Counted from the stretch's first letter, positions 1 to 7,547 are shown. The stretch is DNA of 17,394 bases from Azonexaceae bacterium (GCA_009469685.1 SSTA01000399.1:1-17394), one strand, 5' to 3'. The notes: generated from the letters alone by a model not told the origin. Numbers and translations: made by a program.

Positions 1-413
1 ACGGCATCGTGCGGATCCAGGGCGATGACCCGCCGGATCATGGCCTCCGCTTGGACGGGCTCCCCGCAACGCAGGTGCACGAAGGCCAGACCCTTGAGGG
101 CGGCCAGCGCCGGTCCGGGGGCGGATTTCCACAGAATCCAGTCATCGGGCAGGCCGGCGCTGCGAGCGGCCGCCGCGACCCAGCCCCGGGCGGCGGCGAG
201 CGCCTTGTCGAATTCGCGACAGCGGTTGTAGTGTTTGACCAGACAGCGACGGGCGGCAAGGACGTCGGGCGCCAGCGAAATGGCCTCGAGGAAAAGGCGT
301 TCGGCCAGGTTGCGGTCGTCGAAATAGGCTGCAACGCCTTGCTGGATCAGGGTGCTGACTTCAGGCGGCATTGGGCCGAAGTCGACTTTGTCGTCATCAT
401 CGATTGCGTTCAT
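1..413 (-). CDS. TPR-repeat protein, 3' end cut by window edge
   Basis: Reading the minus strand from the ATG at 413 gives an open frame of 137 codons with no stop before the window ends, so the C-terminus is missing. The protein starts MNAIDDDDKVDFGPMPPEV. It then shows helical-pair patterns typical of tetratricopeptide repeats: GVAAYFDDRNLAERLFLEAI, a second pair around HYNRCREFDKALAAARGWV, and a third around LAFVHLRCGEPVQAEAMI followed by ALDPHDAV. TPRs are protein-interaction scaffolds, so no enzymatic role is implied. No strong Shine–Dalgarno sequence precedes the ATG, so the start is only probable; an in-frame ATG 14 codons later is the alternative. The gene is divergent from the heme monooxygenase with a 74-bp spacer, and a near-consensus sigma-54 site lies upstream of it. 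A nif accessory role is a guess from context. Confidence 0.72.
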   Translation of the reverse strand, partial: MNAIDDDDKVDFGPMPPEVSTLIQQGVAAYFDDRNLAERLFLEAISLAPDVLAARRCLVKHYNRCREFDKALAAARGWVAAAARSAGLPDDWILWKSAPGPALAALKGLAFVHLRCGEPVQAEAMIRRVIALDPHDA

Positions 414-453
414 TTTTGCTGGGTGTCGTCGGTAAGGGAAACCGACCGGCTGA

Positions 454-469
454 AGCAACAAGCGTGCAA
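454..469 (-). promoter_or_regulatory. possible sigma-54 (-24/-12) promoter for the TPR gene
   Basis: On the minus strand the sequence reads TTGCAC, five bases, TTGCT, against the consensus TGGCAC-N5-TTGCW. Spacing is exact, but one of the two highly conserved Gs at -24/-25 is T. Transcription would start near 444, about 30 nt before the TPR ATG. I found no TGT-N10-ACA NifA activator site in the 150 bp upstream, which lies inside the monooxygenase gene, so the call is weak. Confidence 0.3.
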
Positions 470-487
470 TCCCTACGAGGAGTCACA

Positions 488-793
488 ATGTTTCTTGCCA
501 TGAACCGCTTTCGCATTGCGCTCGGGCGCGAGGAGGATTTCGTCGCCCACTGGCGTAGCCGCAACAGCTACCTGGACGCGGTTCCGGGTTTCGTCTCGTT
601 CCATCTGCTGCGGGGCGAGAGCAGCGACCAATACACCTTGTTCGTCTCCCATTCGACCTGGGAGTCGGAGCAGGCCTTTTCCGACTGGACGCATTCCGAA
701 GCCTTTCGCAGAGCCCACATGCAGGCCGGGCAGACCCCGCGGGATTTCTACCGTGGTCCGCCGCAACTGGAATTGTTCGAGTCGGTGCTCTGA
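488..793 (+). CDS. heme-degrading monooxygenase, IsdG/HmoA-like (ABM domain)
   Basis: This is a 101-residue single-domain protein of the antibiotic-biosynthesis-monooxygenase (ABM) fold. It shows N6, W67 and H77, at the same spacing as the catalytic Asn–Trp–His triad of IsdG/IsdI heme oxygenases (recalled from the family). Other family features are PGFVSFHLLRG after the first helix, a YTLFVSHSTWES strand, and the TWES...W...AFRRAH segment. The ATG at 488 is preceded by GAGGAG at good spacing, which fixes the start over the longer frame beginning at 371. The expected role is cytoplasmic, oxygen-dependent opening of heme to release iron; binding of another hydrophobic substrate cannot be excluded. 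It is divergent from the TPR gene and seems monocistronic, with a strong stem-loop just after its stop. Confidence 0.85.
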   Translation: MFLAMNRFRIALGREEDFVAHWRSRNSYLDAVPGFVSFHLLRGESSDQYTLFVSHSTWESEQAFSDWTHSEAFRRAHMQAGQTPRDFYRGPPQLELFESVL

Positions 794-798
794 TGTTG

Positions 799-833
799 GG
801 CGGCGCACCGCGTCCGTGGACGTGGTGCCCGCC
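799..833 (+). terminator. strong stem-loop after the monooxygenase, no U-tract
   Basis: Starting 5 nt after the TGA at 791–793, GGCGGCGCACC (799–809) pairs with GGTGCCCGCC (824–833), giving ten base pairs with one bulged C. The loop itself contains GTCC-GT-GGAC (812–821). No run of T follows, so it is not a classical intrinsic terminator. It could be a 3' stabilising hairpin or act with Rho. Confidence 0.35.
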
Positions 834-902
834 TGGCCGCCGAAGTGTGGGAGGTCCACACAAGGGATTGCTTGGGCGTCGCCAAGCTTGCAGCGGTAGA
901 CT

Positions 903-1229
903 TCAGGCCTGCGGGGATTCCGGCCTGCTCCCGCCAAGGTGGTCGCAAAGCTCCAAGGCGCGGGCGACGATGCAGGGCGAGAGATGAGAGCACGCGGTAC
1001 AGCGACTGCGAATTCCTGAAATATTGAATGAGCCGGGTTCGTACAGCGCCGAAAGCACCCTGAGTTCTTCGGGTGCGGGCCAGCGTAATTTGCCCGCCGG
1101 CTTCGTGAAGTAATCCAGGGTCGCCAGAAAGGTCGCGGCGAATCTCGCCCTTAGGTCGGACTGGGTTGAGGATTCAACCAGATGCGATTCAAGCTTGCAG
1201 GCCGCCTCGTCAGATTTTTCTTGTTGCAC
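903..1229 (-). CDS. hypothetical small protein, doubtful
   Basis: A 108-codon frame starts with GTG (1229–1227) and ends TGA (905–903). Codon use looks coding-like (many GCC, CTG, GCG and GAA codons), and the peptide contains sensible stretches such as FAATFLATLDYFTKPAGKLR and PEELRVLSALYEPGSF. A cysteine cluster CTAC...SPC follows, near residues 81–90. No Shine–Dalgarno sequence is evident before the GTG, and I do not recognise the family. It reads in the same direction as the upstream PAS–LuxR gene, with 142 bp between them. A 6-bp inverted repeat (CAGGCC 904–909, GGCCTG 922–927) overlaps its 3' end. It may be a decayed gene or chance. Confidence 0.4.
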   Translation of the reverse strand: MQQEKSDEAACKLESHLVESSTQSDLRARFAATFLATLDYFTKPAGKLRWPAPEELRVLSALYEPGSFNISGIRSRCTACSHLSPCIVARALELCDHLGGSRPESPQA

Positions 1230-1371
1230 TTCGAATCCATGGCTGCGGGGTCAGGACTGCCGATTATAGGCAAGCGGCTAGAACGAGGGCATCGCATGGA
1301 TGGGGTAATTTTCTCTCCTGCTGAGGGCATTTTGGCCTGCTCCGACGCCTGGAGAGCAAGGACGACTCTCC

Positions 1372-2802
1372 CTAGTCGCTGAGCAGCCCATGCTCCAGAG
1401 CGAAGCGGGTGACTTCCGCCGAGCTGTGCAGGTCCAGCTTCGCCATCAGGTTGCGCCGGTGCGAGCCGATGGTCCCCGGGGATAGATGCATGCGTTGGGC
1501 AATCTGGGTCGAGGTGAGGCCCTCGGCGATCAGGACGAGGACCGCCTTCTCCCGTCGGGTCAACTGGTCGGCGGCCCGCGACCTGGGCGGCGGGCGCTGC
1601 CCGGCCGGTTGCGACATGCCGGCGGATTTGAGGAAGGATTCCAGGCGAATCATGAGATTTTCGGTTTCGTGGGTGAGTCGCTTCTGGGCACTGACGTCCT
1701 GGCAGGTGCCGATGATCCGGGTGGCCCAGCCGTTTTCGGTGCGCTCCATGACCTTGCCGCTGGCCAGAACCCAGACCCAGTGGCCATCCGTATGCCGTAT
1801 CCGGTGCTCGATCTGGAAGATCGGGGTCTCGCCCTTGAGGTGCTGCCGGAAGACCGCAACGGCATACTCCAGGTCGTCCGGGTGGATCGCGCCGACCCAG
1901 CGTTCCCGCGTCATGGCGCCCCGTTGCGGGTCGAGGCCGAAGATCTCGAATACCCGGGCGTCGCAGACCATGTCCCCGCCGAGCATATCTACTGACCACA
2001 TGCCCGAGGAAGATCCCCGCATCGCCAGTTCGAGCTGTTCCTTGCTGTGCTTGAGTTCGTCTTCCAGAGCCCGGCGCTGGGTGGTGTCGCGCACCACGGC
2101 GATCCACATCGGCTCCTGTTCCGGGAGCGTATGGCTGGAGATGGTCGAATTCGTCCAGAAACGGGTTCCATCCTTGCGCCGACTGATGCTGTCGCCTTGC
2201 CAGGTGCCTTCCTCCCGTAGGGCGCGCCGCACCTTCTGGGCGCTCGTCTCCGCGTCGGCCGTATCGTCTCCATTGAGCATGGCAATGTCCCGACCGATCA
2301 GTTCACCGGCTTCGTAACCGAACATGGCGTCGAAGCTCGGGTTGCTGAAAAGAATCTGGCCCTGTCCCGAGAAGACGATGACGCCATCGCTGATCGCGGC
2401 CAAAACTTGGAGCTGGTCGGCAATATTGCGACGCCGCTCGCGGCTTGGCGCCGCGATGTCGAATGATGCCAAATAGGCGCGCGAAACGCCTTCGACAGGC
2501 TGGACGCTGACCTCGCAATACGCCGGAGCCCCATCCTTGCGGCGCTGAATGACCTGGCCCTTGAAGTAGTTGCGGGTGCCGATCTGATGCAGAACCTCCT
2601 GCCAGAAGCGCTCGCAGCTGGCCCGATCGGGAAAGAGGTTCCGGCAAGGCTGGTCGATCAGTTCGGTCTCGGCGTAGCCGAGCAGTCGGTGTAGCGCTTC
2701 GTTTGCCCACAGCACCGACCAGTCGCTGAAGTCGACCGGTAGGCCGGTATGATCGCTGGCCTTTGCGGCCAGATGGCTTTGCGCGGAGAGGTCCATGGGC
2801 AT
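1372..2802 (-). CDS. multi-PAS transcriptional regulator with LuxR-type HTH
   Basis: This is a 476-residue soluble protein. Three PAS domains fill roughly residues 15–130 (WANEALHRLLGYAETELID), 130–250 (FSNPSFDAMFGYEAGELIG) and 255–385 (VFEIFGLDPQRGAMTRERW, with a PAC segment IIGTCQDVSAQKR). PAS 2 and 3 are followed by PAC motifs. The C-terminal ~60 residues are a LuxR/NarL helix-turn-helix: LTRREKAVLVLIAEGLTSTQ, then IAQRMHLSPGTIGSHRRNLM. No receiver or kinase domain is present, so it likely senses a small ligand or redox state directly. A GAGG lies just before the first ATG at 2802; a second ATG at 2796 is also possible. A perfect 8-bp dyad sits 24 nt upstream and could be its operator. The signal it senses cannot be deduced. 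Confidence 0.9.
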   Translation of the reverse strand: MPMDLSAQSHLAAKASDHTGLPVDFSDWSVLWANEALHRLLGYAETELIDQPCRNLFPDRASCERFWQEVLHQIGTRNYFKGQVIQRRKDGAPAYCEVSVQPVEGVSRAYLASFDIAAPSRERRRNIADQLQVLAAISDGVIVFSGQGQILFSNPSFDAMFGYEAGELIGRDIAMLNGDDTADAETSAQKVRRALREEGTWQGDSISRRKDGTRFWTNSTISSHTLPEQEPMWIAVVRDTTQRRALEDELKHSKEQLELAMRGSSSGMWSVDMLGGDMVCDARVFEIFGLDPQRGAMTRERWVGAIHPDDLEYAVAVFRQHLKGETPIFQIEHRIRHTDGHWVWVLASGKVMERTENGWATRIIGTCQDVSAQKRLTHETENLMIRLESFLKSAGMSQPAGQRPPPRSRAADQLTRREKAVLVLIAEGLTSTQIAQRMHLSPGTIGSHRRNLMAKLDLHSSAEVTRFALEHGLLSD

Positions 2803-2825
2803 TGCCTCGCTGAAACGACAGACAA

Positions 2826-2846
2826 GAGGAAAGTATGCCTTTCCTC
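2826..2846 (-). promoter_or_regulatory. perfect inverted repeat upstream of the PAS–LuxR gene
   Basis: GAGGAAAG (2826–2833), TATGC, CTTTCCTC (2839–2846) is a flawless 8-bp dyad with a 5-nt centre, 24 bp before the regulator's ATG. It could be a protein-binding operator, possibly for autoregulation, or form a hairpin in the 5' leader. No T-run follows, so it is not a terminator. Confidence 0.5.
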
Positions 2847-3590
2847 ATAGTGTGGTTTGCGAAAAATCAATAGAACGCGAAATTTTCATCACGGAAAGGC
2901 TCGCAATTCCTAGCTTAACCTTGGCGAGGTGGGGGACGCTGGCGCCGTTTCTGCTCGGCAACCCGACCGCAGCGAGGGCTACCGCGCAGCCCGGTGAACC
3001 CATCTGCTCATGCCATTGCGTCGGCAAGCTGGGTGCGCGAATAAACCCTCCCAGGCCGATAGCACTCTCGAGCGGACCGTCGGAGATAAATCAAACGACA
3101 AGCGCTCGTCAATACGACGATTGACCAGTATCGATCAGCCCTGGATACTCCCAAAAATGCGCAGGACTTCCGATCCTGGGTGGCATCCTGAAGATTTGGC
3201 GGGCCCCCCTGGGCAGGGTCCAATGAAGACTCAACACAAAGAACCGACGAGCAGGTTTCGCTATCGCGAGGAAGGTTCGATTGGCGTAGCGGTGAGGAGC
3301 CCGAGGTGACCCCGTGAGCGGCGTTCGAGGATTGGCTGCGCGGTAAGCGGGTTGCGATTCAATGCCCGGCATTCCCTGCGGGTTGTGCTTCGGCCCCGGA
3401 CCACCGCCACGGCTCTTCGCTCCAGGCGTCAATCGAGCGACGAACCGGTCGCCATGAATCGATTCGATGCCCGACCCGTAGCGGCGGAAAATGCAGGGTG
3501 TCGGCTCGCCGGAACGAAGATTTGAAGTCTCTCGGAAAACCTGTATCGCGGGCCATAAACTCAACCCCGGGTGGCGCGTGCAGCGCCTTT

Positions 3591-3607
3591 GCTTGGCGTT
3601 CCCAAGC
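3591..3607. repeat. short inverted repeat before the KpsS-like gene
   Basis: GCTTGG-CGTTC-CCAAGC is a perfect 6-bp dyad with a 5-nt centre, 42 bp before the chosen start codon at 3649. It may be an operator or leader hairpin; a dyad this short may also be chance. Confidence 0.3.
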
Positions 3608-3648
3608 TATTGATTATGAATAAAACTGAGCGGAAAAATCGCGAAGGT

Positions 3649-4875
3649 ATGATGGAACGGCGACATTTCCTTTTTTTGCAGGGCGAACCCACCTCGTTTT
3701 ACAAGCGTGTTGGCGACGGACTCGCCAGATTGGGTTATCAGGTCACAAGGATCAACTTCTGCGCCGGAGACCAGCTCTTCTGGCACGGGCCGAATGCGAT
3801 CGGTTACCGTGGCAGGCTTTCCGATTGGCCAGGCTTCCTTGCGGAATTCCTGGATTCCCGGCGGGTGACCGATATTTTTCTATGTGGCGAACAACGGAGT
3901 TATCACAAAGTCGCCATAGCGATGGCGCATACCCGTGGCGTCAGAGTGGTCGTGACCGATCTGGGTTATTTGCGTCCGGATTGGATAACCCTAGAGCAAG
4001 ACGGTATGAATGGAAGCTCACGCTTCCCCCGGGACCCGGAAAAAATCATGGCGCTAGCCGAAAATTCCCCGGATATCGATACTGCGGTGCGCTATAGAAA
4101 TAATTTGTTTGCCATCGAAGCCATTTATCTGTTCTTTGAACTTGCAAACTCCTTGTTTTCCTTCTTGTATCCCCATTATCGCCGCACCGACAACAGAGAA
4201 CATCTGGTGCTGCACTATCTCCATGGGACTAAAAGACTTTTTCTGTCGAAGGCGAAAAAGAACCGCGCAGCGAATCACCTGACTTCGTTGAAGGAAAGCG
4301 GCGCACCCTATTTCCTCTTTCCCCTGCAATTGGAGCACGATTACTCGATTGTTTCCTATTCGCCTTTTGCAGACCTGGAGGAGCCGATACGGCTTGTGAT
4401 GAAGTCCTTCGCGGAAAACGCGCGTGCCCAGACCAGGTTGGTCTTCAAGACTCATCCCTTGGATACCGGAATGAAGAATTGGGAAAGGCGGATATTTCAA
4501 TGGGCGTCGGAAGCGGGCCTGTCCGATCGTATCGATTTTTTCGACGGCGGAAATCTGGACGAGATGATCAACGGAGCGCAGGGGGTGATTACGGTGAATA
4601 GCACTGCCGGGATACGCGCATTGCAGCTCGGTTGCCCGGTCATGATCCTGGGGGATGCCATCTACAATATCGTCGGCATGACGAATCAAGGGCCGCTCGA
4701 CCACTACTGGCGGGAGCCTGGGAAGCCTCATCGGGAGCTGGTCGAGGCTTTTCTCAAACTGATGGCGCAGACCATTCTGGTGCGAGGGGTGTTTTTCAAC
4801 GAGCCGGGACAGAGCGCTGCGGTGGATGAGACCGTTCGACGCCTCCGGGAGAATAAAGTTGGCGTGCCGTTATGA
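3649..4875 (+). CDS. KpsS-like capsule polysaccharide glycosyltransferase
   Basis: The 408-residue protein belongs to the capsule-synthesis family (PF05159) that includes KpsS, a cytoplasmic Kdo transferase building the poly-Kdo linker of group-2 capsules. Visible hallmarks are HFLFLQG at the N-terminus, GDGLARLGYQVTRINFCAGD, and GYLRPDWITLEQDGMNGSSR followed by FPRDP. Near the C-terminus are FKTHPLD and TVNSTAGIRALQLGCPVMIL with GDAIYN. Length fits the family. AAGG precedes the double ATG at 3649/3652; the longer frames from 3571 (GTG) or 3616 (ATG) lack a ribosome site and family similarity. No KpsC, export genes or other capsule genes are in view, so it may act on another glycan. Its stop codon overlaps the end of the convergent gene by 6 bp. 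Base composition is less GC-rich than the flanks. Confidence 0.88.
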   Translation: MMERRHFLFLQGEPTSFYKRVGDGLARLGYQVTRINFCAGDQLFWHGPNAIGYRGRLSDWPGFLAEFLDSRRVTDIFLCGEQRSYHKVAIAMAHTRGVRVVVTDLGYLRPDWITLEQDGMNGSSRFPRDPEKIMALAENSPDIDTAVRYRNNLFAIEAIYLFFELANSLFSFLYPHYRRTDNREHLVLHYLHGTKRLFLSKAKKNRAANHLTSLKESGAPYFLFPLQLEHDYSIVSYSPFADLEEPIRLVMKSFAENARAQTRLVFKTHPLDTGMKNWERRIFQWASEAGLSDRIDFFDGGNLDEMINGAQGVITVNSTAGIRALQLGCPVMILGDAIYNIVGMTNQGPLDHYWREPGKPHRELVEAFLKLMAQTILVRGVFFNEPGQSAAVDETVRRLRENKVGVPL

Positions 4876-6039
4876 CGCCATTGGGCCTTCATGATGAGCC
4901 CGTGGAGGTTGATTGCTTTTCTTGAAGATATTTTTGGTTTGAATGTCCGGAATATGATTCAGCAGAGAGTAGGCCCAGGCCGAATATCGGTTGAATATAT
5001 TCCATGAGGCCCAAATGGCAATCCTGCGGGGGATAATGGATGCGCCAAAGTCTCTCTTGACCTCGTACGTGGTGACTCCCATGTCCAGCCGGTTGACTCC
5101 CAAGTGTATTGCAGTTTCCACGACCTTCTGGCAAACATAGATATAGAGGCTGTCGTTCTCCGCCTTCGTGCGCCCGAAATTTCTCCAGCGGAGAGTGTCT
5201 CCGTCCAGAAGCAGCAGGGCATGACCCACCAGACTATCGTTGGAGTAGACGAGCAGTACTTTCGATCGCGTACCAAACTTTATTGAGAAATCTCGATAAA
5301 AGGCTGGCGTCAATGTCTCCCCGCTATATTCGGTGGCATGTTCGTGAACGACATGCCACTGTTGCCAAAGCACCTCGGCCAGATGGTCAAATTGATCGCG
5401 TAGCTCACAGCGTATTCCATTAGCCTCGTTTATCCGCGCGTGCCTTTGCAGTTTGCTGCGAAAATAGCTTTTCATGGAAGAAAGGTAATCAGTCGGGGTG
5501 TCCCAGGCAATGTCCAGGGTCGCTACGGGCAGGCAGGCTACGAACTGATAACCAAGATCGATCAGGCATGGCTCGCTGGGACGGTCCTGCGGCTCGAATG
5601 CCCCGATGATGACCAAAAAGATTCCGTTGTCCCGCGCGAATTCAACCAGGGTCTTCGCGAGGGTTTCGGTTGCCTTTCGATGGCAAATTGCATCGCGGTT
5701 GGCAGAATCGCTGGTCAGAGAAATCGGTAAGGCGCATTCCAGCATTCTGATTTTCAGGAAATTCGGGAATAGTTGTCGGATTCCCTTGAGCGCCGATCTT
5801 AACCAGCCCGACGCAAAGATCGCGATATCCGTTCTTGTTATACTGAAATGCGTCAATCCAACGAGTTGCTCGTTTTCATCAAATAACATTCCGTATCGAC
5901 GGTGATTGTCGTGGGTATCCAACGATTCGATCATCTCGAGGTATTCTGGGGTATAGGTATAGCAGCGGGCCTTTGCAAGAGAATTCCATTCCGTCAGCGG
6001 AACCCTGCTTAGGCTATCAAATACCCTGATCTTGTACAT
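4870..6039 (-). CDS. FemAB/GNAT-like transferase, copy 1
   Basis: This 389-residue protein has the double-GNAT layout of the FemAB-like acyl/aminoacyl-transferase group (Acetyltransf_6 type). The N-terminal half includes TDIAIFASGWLRSALKGIRQ and MLECALPIS. The second half carries PTDYLSSMKSYFRSKLQRHA, ALLLLDGDTLRWRNFGRTKA and a C-terminal GVNRLDMGVTTYEVKRDFGA segment typical of the family's acyl-CoA/peptidyl site. No signal peptide or membrane span is seen. The family modifies peptidoglycan precursors, exopolysaccharides or lipids; the substrate here is unknown, and a neighbouring KpsS-like gene favours surface glycan modification. It lies 31 bp downstream of its paralog on the same strand. 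The ATG at 6039 has only a weak ribosome site. Base composition is AT-richer than the flanks. Confidence 0.8.
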   Translation of the reverse strand: MYKIRVFDSLSRVPLTEWNSLAKARCYTYTPEYLEMIESLDTHDNHRRYGMLFDENEQLVGLTHFSITRTDIAIFASGWLRSALKGIRQLFPNFLKIRMLECALPISLTSDSANRDAICHRKATETLAKTLVEFARDNGIFLVIIGAFEPQDRPSEPCLIDLGYQFVACLPVATLDIAWDTPTDYLSSMKSYFRSKLQRHARINEANGIRCELRDQFDHLAEVLWQQWHVVHEHATEYSGETLTPAFYRDFSIKFGTRSKVLLVYSNDSLVGHALLLLDGDTLRWRNFGRTKAENDSLYIYVCQKVVETAIHLGVNRLDMGVTTYEVKRDFGASIIPRRIAIWASWNIFNRYSAWAYSLLNHIPDIQTKNIFKKSNQPPRAHHEGPMAS

Positions 6040-6070
6040 ATCTGCGGCAGTCTTTCGAGATGGCTTATCG

Positions 6071-7213
6071 CTAGGAGGCCTTCTCGCCTTCGCTATGCTT
6101 GAATATATTTCGACTTCTTATTTCCGGTGTGTGATTGAGTAACGAATAGACATAACCGGTGAATATATTTGGAATGCGGGCTGTTTTGATGGCAATATTG
6201 ACCGGCAGAGTCTGGGCTCCCAGGTTCAATTTTGGCTCGTAAGTCGTCAGGCCAAGTTCCAGGTGCTTCACCCTCAACAGGATCGCGGTCTCGACGATCT
6301 TGTGGCACATATAAAAATAGAGATTGTCTTTGACGGACTCCTTTCGCCCAACGTAGAGCCAGCGGAGTATTTCACCGTCCACGAACAGGAGGACATGGCC
6401 TACCAATTCGTCGTCGCGATAAAAGAGCAATGCCTTGGATTTGGATCCGAGTTTCGCAGAGAACTCCCGGTAGAACTCCGGCGTTAGTCTTTCGCGCTGG
6501 AACTCCTTCGCACTCTCATGGACGACTAGCCATTGATCGCAGAGGCTGTCGGCGAGTTCGCCAAAGTCGTCGCGGAGCTCGTAGCGGATACCGCGGTCTT
6601 CGTTTGTCTTTTGATGAATAAGTATCTTTCTTCGATAATGGCTTTTCAGGGATGAAAGATATTGGTCCGGCGTTTGCCAGGTAATATCCATAAAGGTGTT
6701 GGGCAGGCTTGCCACGACATGGTAGTTCAGGTTTCTTATATGGGGCTCAAGATAGGCATTTCGCGGTTCAAAATCCCGGATGACTACGACAAAGGCCCGT
6801 TGTTTCTTTGCAATATCGGATAGGGTGGTATCGAGAAATGCCAATATTTCTTCCTCGTTACAGCCCGCTTTGACGACGATTGGTTTATTCATTGTGATCG
6901 GCGTTCCGCATTCGATCATTTTGAATTTCAAAAATCCGGGAAAGATGCTTCTTATCGCGTTCAGGGCCTTTTTAAGCCATCCTGTCGAGAAAATCGCAAT
7001 ATCCGTTGTGATGGTATAGAAACTCGCCAAGGCCACAGGCACGGAATTTTGGTCGTAGATCAGCGCATGGTTGTAGCGAAAATCATTGAGTCCAGAGTCT
7101 TCAAGAACTTCCCAGAATTCATGGGAGTAGGTACTGGAATGTCCCGCGACCAAAGCGTTCCAGGGTTCAGAGGGAACATCGCGGATGCTGTTGAAGATTT
7201 TTACGCTATACAT
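6071..7213 (-). CDS. FemAB/GNAT-like transferase, copy 2
   Basis: This 380-residue protein is collinear with copy 1 over the full length: TDIAIFSTGWLKKALNAIRS, MIECGTPIT, PDQYLSSLKSHYRRKILIHQ, LRYELRDDFG-like central segment, LLFVDGEILRWLYVGRKESV and HLELGLTTYEPKLNLGAQTL. It is clearly a tandem duplicate of, or co-acquired with, copy 1. It would be the first gene of a two-gene transcript. No clear ribosome-binding site precedes the ATG at 7213. Counting one 60-bp line inside it (6901–6960) gives 25 G/C, against 39 of 60 in the cytochrome operon (9601–9660), which supports foreign origin. The substrate is unknown. Confidence 0.8.
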   Translation of the reverse strand: MYSVKIFNSIRDVPSEPWNALVAGHSSTYSHEFWEVLEDSGLNDFRYNHALIYDQNSVPVALASFYTITTDIAIFSTGWLKKALNAIRSIFPGFLKFKMIECGTPITMNKPIVVKAGCNEEEILAFLDTTLSDIAKKQRAFVVVIRDFEPRNAYLEPHIRNLNYHVVASLPNTFMDITWQTPDQYLSSLKSHYRRKILIHQKTNEDRGIRYELRDDFGELADSLCDQWLVVHESAKEFQRERLTPEFYREFSAKLGSKSKALLFYRDDELVGHVLLFVDGEILRWLYVGRKESVKDNLYFYMCHKIVETAILLRVKHLELGLTTYEPKLNLGAQTLPVNIAIKTARIPNIFTGYVYSLLNHTPEIRSRNIFKHSEGEKAS

Positions 7214-7237
7214 GTCGGTGTTGTTTTGTGACGACTC

Positions 7238-7339
7238 TTAGGGTGCTTCCGTAGACACGGACCCGTTGCCGAAATCGCCCGCTGGGGCGCAAGGATCTTC
7301 GGCCTCGGCGACCAGAGGGCTTTGCGCTGCGATGTCCAT
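7238..7339 (-). pseudogene. 33-codon fragment resembling the PAS–LuxR N-terminus
   Basis: From an ATG at 7339 the minus strand encodes MDIAAQSPLVAEAEDPCAPA and 13 more residues, then TAA. The PAS–LuxR protein, read from its second ATG (2796), starts MDLSAQSHLAAKASDHTGLP. The DNA also matches: GGCTTTGCGC and GTCCATGG are shared at the same offset. Similarity fades after about 30 codons. The likely reading is the remnant of a second PAS regulator. A short functional peptide is possible but unsupported. Confidence 0.5.
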
Positions 7340-7504
7340 GGTTGATCGGATCCCGGGAAGTGTTGGGGAAGCAATCTGGAAGTCATGGACTCCGGTAGGG
7401 CAGGAATGCCGATCAGATTGTCCCAAAGAAGGGCTGAGGGGGGCATTGTCGTCGACCATGGCCGCGGTTTCCAGGGTCACCGCCGGAATCTTAAGGCGGT
7501 TGCC

Positions 7505-7547
7505 GGGTCAGCCGACGCCAGAAGGCGTTATTGGGAGCAACTGACCC
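7505..7547. repeat. two-tier inverted repeat upstream of the cytochrome operon
   Basis: The outer arms GGGTCAG (7505–7511) and CTGACCC (7541–7547) pair perfectly. Inside them, ACGCC-AGAA-GGCGT (7515–7528) forms a second hairpin. It lies 43 bp before the TTAA box. No U-run follows on either strand, so a regulatory or structural role is more likely than termination, if it has any role. Confidence 0.4.

Larger units (their letters stand above)
2803..3648. other. 846-bp region without a recognisable gene
   Basis: Besides the dyad at 2826–2846 and the inverted repeat at 3591–3607, I find no convincing gene. Several frames are open (plus 3010–3309, minus 3109–3564, minus 3359–3556), but the peptides are Arg/Pro-rich and low in plausible secondary structure, and no strong ribosome-binding site precedes them. 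The minus-strand stretch 2840–2900 is AT-rich and probably holds the promoter of the PAS–LuxR gene. The rest may be decayed sequence at the edge of the low-GC island. Confidence 0.5.

Noticed and set aside
428..446. GTCGGT-N7-ACCGAC dyad in the TPR/monooxygenase spacer
   Set aside because: A 6-bp dyad that does not fit NifA or another known site; in GC-rich DNA this is expected fairly often. Possible operator, but not supported further.
2795..3124. Possible [2Fe-2S]/BFD-like motif CSCHCVG in a plus-strand frame, recalling the nitrate reductase NasA tail
   Set aside because: Only one short motif, no conserved sequence on either side and no ribosome site; too weak to call a remnant.
3109..3564. 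151-codon minus-strand frame in the 2.8–3.6 kb gap
   Set aside because: Arg/Pro/Gly-rich, no recognisable domain, and competing frames overlap it; probably non-coding.
3589..3617. TTGCTT/GATTAT as a sigma-70 promoter for the KpsS-like gene
   Set aside because: Only three of six bases match in the -35 element; not stronger than background.
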